Position numbers and translations under genes: made by a program
NCBI GenBank assembly: GCA_022184915.1
Contig: JAGTJU010000001.1
Span: forward strand, 372,001-436,000
Reading direction: 5' to 3'
DNA length: 64,000 nt
Source: Myxococcales bacterium
GTDB lineage: Bacteria > Myxococcota_A > Polyangia > Fen-1088
The notes under the pieces: generated by a model
What the model saw: the letters and a program-made list of their open reading frames with translations, nothing else
Database searches by the model: none
Told to the model about the DNA's origin: nothing
Shown: one piece after another, positions 1 to 7,652 of the stretch
Layout of the letters: each line of letters opens with the position of its first letter
Numbering within the stretch: position 1 is the first letter of the stretch

Positions 1-842
1 CCCTGCGGCCTGGCGCGCCCGGCGTGCTGCTGCTCCACGGGCTTGAAGGCTCGGCGCGCTCGCCTTACGTGCGAGGCTTGCTGGCGGCCGTGGAGGCCGC
101 GGGGTGGAACGGCGCCGTGCTCGAGTTCCGTTCGTGCGGCCCTAGTATGTTGCAAAGCGCGGTGCTCTACCACTCGGGAAAAACCGACGAGATCGATGCG
201 GCCGTGAAGCACCTGCAAGACCGATGGCCCAACGTGCCTCTCGCGGCCTGTGGTTTTTCGCTGGGGGGCAACGCCCTTCTCAAGTGGATGGCCGAGCGCG
301 CCGAGTCCTGTCCCTTGATCGCCGCGGTGGCGGTCTCCGTGCCCTTCGACTTGGCAGCCTGTGCCGCGCGCCTCGACGGTGAGACGTTTTTTTCGCGTCT
401 TTATCGCAAGCATTTTCTGAGGTCGCTCAAACTCAAGGCGGTTCATGTGGCCACACGGTTCCCCACGCCATTTACCGCGGAGGCCGTGCGGGCCTGCCGC
501 ACCTTTCGTGAGTTTGATGAGCTCGTCACTGCGCCTCTGTTCGGCTTCGCTTCGGCCGCCGACTATTGGGCCCGCAATAGCTCAGCCGCCTACTTGTCGC
601 GTGTGCCCGTGCCCACGTGTCTCGTCAGCGCGAAGGACGATCCCTTCATTCCCCACACCGTCATACCCATGGACGCGATCGAGGCCAACCCGCACCTCGA
701 GCTGCGTCTTTACGCGCGCGGAGGACATGCAGGCTTTCTTTCTGGGTGGCCCTGGCGCTTGCGCTACCACGTCGAGCCCACCACGCTTGCCTTCCTCGAC
801 GCGCATTTTCAGAGGCGCTTTCAGGCGTCGTTCGCGTCCTGA
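1..842 (+). CDS. YheT-type alpha/beta hydrolase, 5' end outside the window
   Basis: The reading frame is open from position 3 with no start codon in view, so the gene begins upstream; about 50 N-terminal residues of the family's usual 320-340 are missing. The fragment opens with the oxyanion-region motif LLLHGLEGS typical of the YheT/COG0429 hydrolases. It has a nucleophile elbow GFSLGG (Ser codon 258-260), a late SAKDDPFIP segment that would carry the acid residue, and GGHAGF that would carry the catalytic His. All three triad positions are therefore present. These enzymes are cytoplasmic esterase-like proteins with poorly defined substrates. The next gene follows after 56 bases on the same strand. 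The family call is firm; substrate unknown. Confidence 0.85.
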   Translation, partial: LRPGAPGVLLLHGLEGSARSPYVRGLLAAVEAAGWNGAVLEFRSCGPSMLQSAVLYHSGKTDEIDAAVKHLQDRWPNVPLAACGFSLGGNALLKWMAERAESCPLIAAVAVSVPFDLAACAARLDGETFFSRLYRKHFLRSLKLKAVHVATRFPTPFTAEAVRACRTFREFDELVTAPLFGFASAADYWARNSSAAYLSRVPVPTCLVSAKDDPFIPHTVIPMDAIEANPHLELRLYARGGHAGFLSGWPWRLRYHVEPTTLAFLDAHFQRRFQASFAS

Positions 843-898
843 GCGTTTTTTCGTGCGACATTCCTCCGCGGCGTCGTCCACCAAGCGGAGGACAAATC

Positions 899-2902
899 AT
901 GTCGAAACGAATCGCGATGCTTCTGGCGCCCTGCTTGGCCATGGGTGCACTCGGTGGGGGCTGTGGGGCCCCGTCTGCGGAGGAAACGACCCTGCAGTCG
1001 TTGGCTCTCATCTCACCGAACGGTGAATTCTACAACGCCGATTCCGATGTCATCAGCGCGCTGACGGCTGCGGATAGCGAACCGCTCGAGTGGTACATGG
1101 GTGGCCTTTACACGGGCATCACGGCCGTGGCGGAGAGCGGTCGCACCGCCGCCAAGCTCCGGCATAGCAACGCCTGGTGCTATAGCGGCATCGCCTCGAA
1201 CGCCTTGCTGACACAGGTGCAGGGGCCCGGTGTCGTCCGTTTCGTCGCGAAGTCCGATGCGCCTGCGGCCGCTCTGGCCCACAAGTTCGTGGTGTTCGAT
1301 GCCAACGATACGAAGGTCAGTGAGACCCTCATTGCTTCGAACACGTTCGCCACGTACGAGGTCGAGATCGGCCCAGGCACGCAGAAGCTGATGTGGACCG
1401 ACGCGCGGAGCGCCGAGGATTCCCGCTGTGACTGGTCCGTGTTCGTCGACGAGTTCCAGGTGTTGCCGATCGTTCCCGTGGCAACGGTAGAAGCCGGGGC
1501 AGACATGCCGGGACGCTGGGTGGTTTTTCCTGGCAACGGTGGCGTCAGCAAGTCGACCGAATCGCATGATGGGTTCGGCTCCATGAAGATCACGCACGCG
1601 AACGGCTGGTGTTTTGGCGGTGGTCCCTCGGTCGAGACGGAAACGAAGGTCGTGGGGCCCGGCAAGCTCTCCTTCTGGGCCAAAACGGATCTGCCGGAAG
1701 ATGGCGCCATTCACATGATGGGCGTCTTCAACGAGGCCGGCACGCAGATCGCCAGTGTGACGGGGCTCCTGACGACCTCGTGGGAGTACTTCGAGGAAGA
1801 CCTCGGCCCGGGCATTTTCACGGTGCGTTGGCTCGGGGGCCAAAGCCGGGAAGACTCTCGCTGTTCATGGTCCGTGTTCATGGACGAGTTCAAGGTGGCC
1901 AACGATCAGCTCTTTGCGCCCACGACCGGCGACATCGTCATCGAGGCCGAGACCTACAAAGAGAGCCGCAGCCGCGGCGACGTTCACAAGTGGAGCACCG
2001 CCACGAGCGTGGCGGGGGCGTCGGGCGGTGCCTACGTGGAAACCGTCGAGACCCACGCTGCACTCGGCACCTGGGAGACCGCGGCCGAGCTGACCTACGA
2101 CGTGTCGGTCGCGCTGCCCGGGACTTACCGCGTGTGGATGCGCGTGGCCGCCTCGACCTGGAGCGACGATTCGGCCATCGTGGGCGTCGATGGACTGGCG
2201 CTCGGCACCCGCATCGACAACGCGGGCCCATCGTCGGGCTGGCGATGGGTGCAAAACGCAACGAACACCGTGCTCAGCGCAGGTACGCACACGCTTTCGC
2301 TGCGCCGCCGTGAAGATGGCTACAAAGTCGACAAGATCGTTCTCACCACGGACGCGGGCTTTGCGAGCCGGCTCAACGAGACGCTGGCCGAGGCTCCCCG
2401 CAGCCGTCCTCGGGCCATCGCTCTTGGCGGCCTGGCGGTCATGGAAGCCGAGACGTTCTCATCGCAGGTGGCCACCTTGGATCCCGGTGGGGTTTCCTGG
2501 ACCCCCGGCGGCGCCCTGGGCGGCGCGGTGGGCAGCTACGTCGATACGGTGAGCGCCTCCTTTTCCTTGGCCTCGGAGAGCAACGGCGCAGCGCTGAGCT
2601 ACGACGTGTTCGTTCCCAGCACGGGCGTGTTCACCGTTTGGGTGCGCCGCTTCGCCGCGAACGGCTCGTCGAACTCCGTGTTCGCATCTCTCAACGGCAC
2701 GACCTCCACGTTGTTCGACAACGTCGGCTCGGCGGCGGCGTGGGTTTGGAAGTCGCTGGGCACGGTGACAGTGGCGAGCGCGGGCAACCAAAGCGTGCGC
2801 CTCGTCCGCCGGGAGCCCAACTACAAGGTGGACCGCCTGCTCCTGTCGTCCGACCCGGCCTTCGTGCCCAGCGGCGACGGCCCTGCCGCAAGCCCCCGCT
2901 GA
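899..2902 (+). CDS. Secreted lipoprotein with two tandem Cys-containing domains and two CBM6/35-like domains
   Basis: The start at 899 follows a GGAGG at 887-891. The 667-residue product starts with a lipoprotein signal (MSKRIAMLLAPCLAMGALGGG then Cys), so it is probably anchored in the envelope. The first half holds two divergent copies of a domain of about 130 residues. Each copy has a central WC motif and ends in a DSRC-WSVF-DEF motif, and the two Cys could form a disulfide. The second half holds two beta-sandwich-like segments opening with IEAETY and MEAETF. That opening is typical of carbohydrate-binding modules of families 6 and 35, and each segment ends with an R-E-Y-KVD motif. No catalytic domain is visible. 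A sugar- or matrix-binding surface protein is the best guess (inference). Confidence 0.7.
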   Translation: MSKRIAMLLAPCLAMGALGGGCGAPSAEETTLQSLALISPNGEFYNADSDVISALTAADSEPLEWYMGGLYTGITAVAESGRTAAKLRHSNAWCYSGIASNALLTQVQGPGVVRFVAKSDAPAAALAHKFVVFDANDTKVSETLIASNTFATYEVEIGPGTQKLMWTDARSAEDSRCDWSVFVDEFQVLPIVPVATVEAGADMPGRWVVFPGNGGVSKSTESHDGFGSMKITHANGWCFGGGPSVETETKVVGPGKLSFWAKTDLPEDGAIHMMGVFNEAGTQIASVTGLLTTSWEYFEEDLGPGIFTVRWLGGQSREDSRCSWSVFMDEFKVANDQLFAPTTGDIVIEAETYKESRSRGDVHKWSTATSVAGASGGAYVETVETHAALGTWETAAELTYDVSVALPGTYRVWMRVAASTWSDDSAIVGVDGLALGTRIDNAGPSSGWRWVQNATNTVLSAGTHTLSLRRREDGYKVDKIVLTTDAGFASRLNETLAEAPRSRPRAIALGGLAVMEAETFSSQVATLDPGGVSWTPGGALGGAVGSYVDTVSASFSLASESNGAALSYDVFVPSTGVFTVWVRRFAANGSSNSVFASLNGTTSTLFDNVGSAAAWVWKSLGTVTVASAGNQSVRLVRREPNYKVDRLLLSSDPAFVPSGDGPAASPR

Positions 2903-3030
2903 CCCCCGAGGGGCGGTGGCGTCCCGGCGAACCCCCTCGTTCGCCGGACGCCCCCCGGGTGCATCCACGCAGTGCTCGGGTCCCCCCCCGCCAGGAGGCG
3001 GCTCCATGCTAGATTCGCGCCCTTCCATAG

Positions 3031-3975
3031 ATGCGCGCCAAATTACGAACAGGCCTCGTCGTCGGGCTGTGCTTCAGTTCCGCCGGCCTGCACCCTGCGC
3101 CCGTAGGGGCGGCGGAAGCTGCCGTCGAGACGCAGCCCACGGCGGCAGGCGCTCCTTCGGATCCCGAACGGCTGTTCGCCCAGGGCAAGCTTCACTACGA
3201 GCTTGGTGAATACGAAGAAGCCATCGTGCTCTTCCGTCGTGCCTACGAAGAGACACAAGATCCCGGGTTTCTTTTCAACGTAGCGCAAGCGTACCGTTTG
3301 TTTGGCAAGTGTCGTCAGGCGCTCCAGGTGTATAGCCATTTCCTGCGCCTGGCTCCCGGCCACCCCAATGCAGTGGCGGCGGCCTCCAACGTGTCGGCGC
3401 TCGAGGCGCAGTGCCCGGGGGGCACAGCTGCTGCCAATCCCGAAGCGCCCGTGGCTGCCACCGGGGCGGTCCCCGTCGAGGCACCGGTCGCGGAAGCCCC
3501 CCTCCTCAGCCTTGCCCCGCAAGCCCCGTCCGTCTTCGCGCCGCCGCCGGCGCCCGCAGTGCCCGCCCCGCGTCAGGGGCCCTCGGAGTCCACCACGGCC
3601 GATGTCGGTGCGTCGGGGCATTGGCACCGCGTGGCCGTGGCGTCCACGTTGACGCTGGGCCTCTTCGCCGCGGTGGGCAGTGTGCTCGTGCGCGAGCGGG
3701 CCGCCCGCTATGGACGCGAAGCCGATGCGATCGCTATCCGCCGCGAGGGTACGGCTTTGGTCAGCGTCGATGGCGCGCCCGCCCCGAGCGACGCGGAGCT
3801 CGAGCAGCGCCAACGACGCGCGCTCACCCTGGAGAACCGTGCGGACTGGTCGGCGCTTCTGTTGAGCGCCACGTCGGGTGCGCTGCTGAGCGCAAGCCTC
3901 TTCATGTGGGCGCCCTGGCGCTCCTGGTCTGTGCAGGCGGGCCCTCGCCACGCCGGCTTGGCCGTGAACTTCTGA
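3031..3975 (+). CDS. Exported TPR protein with C-terminal membrane segment
   Basis: This 314-residue protein has an N-terminal signal peptide (to about AEAAVE). Two or three tetratricopeptide helices follow around residues 45-125 (LFAQGKLHYELGEYEEAI and FLFNVAQAYRLFGKCRQAL). Then come a Pro/Ala-rich linker and a hydrophobic stretch near residues 195-210 that could span a membrane, plus a second hydrophobic region near the C-terminus. Proteins of this layout, with a TPR that senses or scaffolds, then a proline linker and membrane helices, are abundant in myxobacteria. It converges on the sigma-factor gene, with only two bases between the stop codons. Specific function unknown. Confidence 0.7.
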   Translation: MRAKLRTGLVVGLCFSSAGLHPAPVGAAEAAVETQPTAAGAPSDPERLFAQGKLHYELGEYEEAIVLFRRAYEETQDPGFLFNVAQAYRLFGKCRQALQVYSHFLRLAPGHPNAVAAASNVSALEAQCPGGTAAANPEAPVAATGAVPVEAPVAEAPLLSLAPQAPSVFAPPPAPAVPAPRQGPSESTTADVGASGHWHRVAVASTLTLGLFAAVGSVLVRERAARYGREADAIAIRREGTALVSVDGAPAPSDAELEQRQRRALTLENRADWSALLLSATSGALLSASLFMWAPWRSWSVQAGPRHAGLAVNF

Positions 3976-3977
3976 GA

Positions 3978-4805
3978 TCAGCGGGCCTCGGGCCTCACCG
4001 CAGACGAGCCCTTGGGCAAGTCGAGCAGCCGATCGACGCTCAGGTGGATCTCGTCGCGAAACAGCTTCACGAGGCTTCGCACGCTGGTGTTGGTGCCTCC
4101 TAGCTGCACGCCCACGAAGCGCTGCACGCTGTCCAGGATCGTTTGCCGTATGGCCAAGATCCACCGCGCGGCCGTGGCCCGGTGAACGCCGTAAAGTCGC
4201 CCGATTTCGTCGATGCCCAGCCGGTCCGAGACATGAAGACGCAGGATGGTTTTGTCGCGAGCCGACAAGCTTTGCAGGCTCTCCTCGAACGCGCGCTGTA
4301 CGGTCACGCCGTGCTGGTGCTTGAGCATGCGCAGCTCCGGGTCGTCGCGCCCGTCCGATAGCTCCGAGACGTCCTCCAGAGTCACCTCGCCTCGAACGAG
4401 GGGGCCGGCTGCATCCAGGAATTGATTGACGCACGTGACCCGGGCCCAGGCCAGCAAGGGCCCCTTCCCCGCGTAGCTGCCGATCCTGGCGTCCGCGCCC
4501 GTCAAGAGCTTGATGCGGAGCAGCTGCGTTTGTTCGGTGACTGTCTCGCGGGTCGGAGCGAACCGCCTGAGAAAGCTGGGTACGCGCGCGGTGATCTGCG
4601 CGTCGAATGCCGCCAGGGCTGCGCGGTCGCCGCCAGCGAGCGCCGCCGCCCAGAAGACGTCCGCCGCAAAGGTCGCCAGCCGGTCCGCCGAAATGCCGTT
4701 GCGCCGCACGTGCGCGACGAAGTCGGACATCGGCAGCACAAAGTCAGGCCATGCGTGCTGTCCGCTTTGGTAGGCTGCTTCGGTTTCGAGAGGTGAATCG
4801 TCCAT
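3978..4805 (-). CDS. Sigma-70 family (ECF-like) RNA polymerase sigma factor
   Basis: The 275-residue protein has a region-2-like segment around residues 75-135 and a clear region 4 helix-turn-helix around 175-215 (SLSARDKTILRLHVSDRLG then IDEIGRLYGVHRATAARW). The N-terminal extension resembles the atypical sigma-like regulators common in Myxococcota. The ATG at 4805 lies on the strand opposite the kinase ATG at 4804, and the two start codons share two base pairs of the sequence CATG. No Shine-Dalgarno sequence is visible upstream of this start. The N-terminal residues before Met26 look conserved with the family, which favours the long form. The divergent kinase with a zinc-finger motif is the likely partner or regulator (inference). 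Confidence 0.75.
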   Translation of the reverse strand: MDDSPLETEAAYQSGQHAWPDFVLPMSDFVAHVRRNGISADRLATFAADVFWAAALAGGDRAALAAFDAQITARVPSFLRRFAPTRETVTEQTQLLRIKLLTGADARIGSYAGKGPLLAWARVTCVNQFLDAAGPLVRGEVTLEDVSELSDGRDDPELRMLKHQHGVTVQRAFEESLQSLSARDKTILRLHVSDRLGIDEIGRLYGVHRATAARWILAIRQTILDSVQRFVGVQLGGTNTSVRSLVKLFRDEIHLSVDRLLDLPKGSSAVRPEAR

Positions 4806-6414
4806 GTCGACACGCGCAGGCCAGGAGTTCGGCTACGGTTTAGCACGACCGACCAGCGAGGGACGGCCCCTTCTGTCTAACACCACTGACGCTTGCCTTT
4901 CGGCCGACGACGTGCTGACGCTTCTCAGCGAAGCGCCCGGCCCTGCGGCCTCTGGGCTGGCACATATCGAACGCTGCGATCGTTGTCGGATCTTGGTGGC
5001 GGAGTCTCTGCGCGCTTCGCCTTGGGGGGAGGACCAGACCAGGTCGTTCGACGGGGCCGGGATGCGAGACGCCGGGGGCCTCACCACCTTTCGTCCCGGC
5101 GATCTGGTTGCCGAGCGCTTCGTGACCCGGCGTTTTCTCGCCCGGGGCGGTATGGGCGAGGTCTACCTGGTGTTCGACCGCCTCCTGGAAGAAGAGGTGG
5201 CTCTCAAGACTTTGCCCTGCTCGGGGCTGGACGACACGGACGCCGTGCGGCTCGTCAAGGCCGAGGTGCAGATGGCCCGGCGGATCACAGACCGTCACGT
5301 GTGCCGCATTCTCGATTTCGGTGTTCACCGGATGTCCTCGAAGACCGCCGCACCGGGGCAGGAAACGGCCGTCCCGTTCCTGACCATGTCATACCTGCAA
5401 GGCGAGACGTTGGGGCATCGCGTGCGCGCGCGGGGGGGCCTGACCCTGGAGGAGTTCGTCAAGTACGGCCTCGAGATCGCCTTGGGCCTCGCCGCCATCC
5501 ACGAAGCCGGGGTGGTTCACCGGGACATCAAGAGTGACAACGTATTTCTGACGCGGCCACAAACGGGTGAGCCCGAGATCGCGGTCGTCATGGATCTCGG
5601 GCTTGCGGGCCTGATGACCGAGCGGGTGTCGAGGCCCCGGGTCATGGGCACGCGGGGCTACATGTCCCCGCAGCAACTGGCAGGCGCCGGCGAGCGAGAT
5701 CCGCGCGACGACGTCTTTTCGATGGGCAAGGTTCTGCAAGAGATGGCGTTGGGACATGTGCGTACGCTCGAACCGGACGAGATCGAAGACGGGTTCGTCA
5801 AGCGGTTCGGAAACAGTACGGCTGTGCGGTGGGCCGCCCGCGTGACCGCGACTTGCCAGTCCCCCGCGCGGGCCGATCGCTACGCCACGGCGCGCCCGGC
5901 ATGGTCTGCGCTGACCAAGGTGAGCGCGGCCGTGGCGGGCCGCGGAGTGCCGCGGCTGCGTGCGCTGCGCCCTTGGCTCGTGAGCACGGGGCTTGGGCTT
6001 GCGGTGTGCGTGGCGTGGCTCGTGAGCCCTGGCCCCGTGACTCAACCGCCTACCGCCCGCGCTCCCGCTCTTTCTCCTCTCAGGGTCTCGCCCGCCTCAG
6101 GAGATGCATCGTCGCGGGCTCGTCCGGGGCAGGGGGCGGCTTGGGCGTGGTCCTCGCTCGAGCCCGCAGCCCCCGCGCCGGCGCGGGAAGGGTCTACCCC
6201 AAAGACGGTCGAGCTGCGAAGGCGCTCCGTCAAACTTCTGCCTGCGCATGCGCCTGCGTCCGCACCCGTGCCCGCGGCCCCGGCCACGCCGCTGTCTCGC
6301 CCCACCTTCGAAGGCGATCTGGCAATGCCGCGCGCGACCAGCGCGGGCACGAAGGAGCGCCCCCATCCGAACCACCTCTACAACCCGACGGCGCGCACGG
6401 ACGGGCCTCACTGA
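4804..6414 (+). CDS. Membrane Ser/Thr protein kinase with N-terminal anti-sigma-type zinc-finger motif
   Basis: The start is supported by GAGAGGTG at 4788-4795. Residues 54-61 read H-x3-C-x2-C (HIERCDRC), the zinc-binding signature of zf-HC2 anti-sigma domains. The kinase domain (about 105-380) has a Gly loop ARGGMGEV (113-120), ATP-binding Lys135, the catalytic loop HRDIKSDN (Asp241), the metal-binding motif DLG (264-266, a variant of DFG) and GTRGYMSPQQ. The end of the kinase lobe is rather short. One transmembrane helix at about 391-409 is followed by a Pro/Ala-rich outside tail. It is divergent from the sigma-factor gene, so it may control that sigma factor by phosphorylation or by direct binding; this is inference from position and motif. 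Confidence 0.85.
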   Translation: MSTRAGQEFGYGLARPTSEGRPLLSNTTDACLSADDVLTLLSEAPGPAASGLAHIERCDRCRILVAESLRASPWGEDQTRSFDGAGMRDAGGLTTFRPGDLVAERFVTRRFLARGGMGEVYLVFDRLLEEEVALKTLPCSGLDDTDAVRLVKAEVQMARRITDRHVCRILDFGVHRMSSKTAAPGQETAVPFLTMSYLQGETLGHRVRARGGLTLEEFVKYGLEIALGLAAIHEAGVVHRDIKSDNVFLTRPQTGEPEIAVVMDLGLAGLMTERVSRPRVMGTRGYMSPQQLAGAGERDPRDDVFSMGKVLQEMALGHVRTLEPDEIEDGFVKRFGNSTAVRWAARVTATCQSPARADRYATARPAWSALTKVSAAVAGRGVPRLRALRPWLVSTGLGLAVCVAWLVSPGPVTQPPTARAPALSPLRVSPASGDASSRARPGQGAAWAWSSLEPAAPAPAREGSTPKTVELRRRSVKLLPAHAPASAPVPAAPATPLSRPTFEGDLAMPRATSAGTKERPHPNHLYNPTARTDGPH

Positions 6415-6439
6415 GGCCCGCTGCGTACGGCCGCTAAGC

Positions 6440-7603
6440 CTACTCCGTCATCGCGGCGAGGGTCTGCAGCACACGGTCGAGGTCGTCTTCCGTCAGGTGC
6501 ACGTGGGGCGCCATGCGCAGCCATCCTAGACGCTCGGCCGTCACGATGTTCCGGGTCGCCAAAAGCTCGACCCAACGTTTGGCCTCGATCCTCGAGTGGC
6601 GGGCGGCCACGATGGCAGAGCGCGCCGGCGCGAACGCGTCCCGCGCGAGGGTGAAGCCCAGGGCCTTGAGCCCTGCGGCCAAGTGATCCGCGAGCTGCTG
6701 GACGCGTGCGCGTACCGCCTCGAGGCCCAGCTGGCGAAGATACGTCAAGCTGGCATCGAAGTGAGCCCAATCCGTGAAGCTGGGCGTGGACAGCACGTAA
6801 CGGCTCGTGCCCGCCTTGATCGCGTCGCGGTAGGGCAGATACACCTGATCGTCGACCACGGACCCGGTGCCTTTGAAGGGAAAGGCCAAGCGGTCCACGA
6901 GATCGGGCCTGATGTAGAGGCCCCCAAGGCCGAGCGGCCCCATGAGCCATTTCCAGGCCGAAAACGCAAGCACGCCGATCCCCTGCGCGGCCACGTCGAT
7001 GGGAACGTGTCCCACGCCTTGCGCGCCGTCCACCACGAACAAAACATCGCGTTCGGCACAAAGCGCGCCCAGGTCCTCGAGGGGCAGGGGCATGCCCGTG
7101 CACCAGTGAACGGCCGAAACGCTCAGCACCCGGGTGTTGGGCGTGAGCGTCTGGCGTGCCGAGTCCAGGACGGCGTCGGGCGTGGGGCCATCGGCCACCG
7201 TAGCCAATTCGACGCCTTTGCCCTCCCAGTGTTGCCAGGGGTAAACGTTGCTGGGGTATTCGTTGGCCATGAGCGCGATGCGCGCGCCCGCCTCGAGCCG
7301 AAGACCCAAGCTCACGAAGGTCATGCCTTCGGTGGTGTGGTGGATGGGTGCCACGCTGCCGGCTTCGGCGTGGAGGAGCTCTTCGATGCGGCTCGCGATC
7401 GCGCGCTCGAGCTCGGGCTCGCTGCGCATGGCAAAGATCCCCCGGTGGGCATACGCGTCCAGGTGAGCCTTGACGGCAGCCAGGACCGGCCTCGGCATGG
7501 GGGCGATGCCGCAGCTGTTGAGCCACGTGCACTGCTGAGGAAGGTCGAAGTCTTGGGCCACCTGCGGCCAGGAGGGCGAAGGGGGCTCGGGCGAAACAGC
7601 CAT
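6440..7603 (-). CDS. PLP-dependent class V aminotransferase (cysteine desulfurase/kynureninase-like fold)
   Basis: The 387-residue product has the class V aminotransferase core: an HHTTEGM segment (cofactor phosphate region), FVVDGAQGVGHVPID with Asp192 for the pyridine nitrogen, and SAWKWLMGPLG with Lys218 as the Schiff-base lysine. I chose the ATG at 7603 because upstream sequence in the frame is Arg/Trp/Pro-rich and unlike the family. No good ribosome site is visible. Members include selenocysteine lyases, isopenicillin-N-epimerase-like and desulfurase-like enzymes. The substrate cannot be read from the sequence and there are no Fe-S assembly genes nearby. It converges with the kinase gene. 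Confidence 0.8.
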   Translation of the reverse strand: MAVSPEPPSPSWPQVAQDFDLPQQCTWLNSCGIAPMPRPVLAAVKAHLDAYAHRGIFAMRSEPELERAIASRIEELLHAEAGSVAPIHHTTEGMTFVSLGLRLEAGARIALMANEYPSNVYPWQHWEGKGVELATVADGPTPDAVLDSARQTLTPNTRVLSVSAVHWCTGMPLPLEDLGALCAERDVLFVVDGAQGVGHVPIDVAAQGIGVLAFSAWKWLMGPLGLGGLYIRPDLVDRLAFPFKGTGSVVDDQVYLPYRDAIKAGTSRYVLSTPSFTDWAHFDASLTYLRQLGLEAVRARVQQLADHLAAGLKALGFTLARDAFAPARSAIVAARHSRIEAKRWVELLATRNIVTAERLGWLRMAPHVHLTEDDLDRVLQTLAAMTE

Positions 7604-7652
7604 TCGCGGGAAGATACCGTGCGTACAGCGCCAGGGCCAAGGCTGCGCGCGT

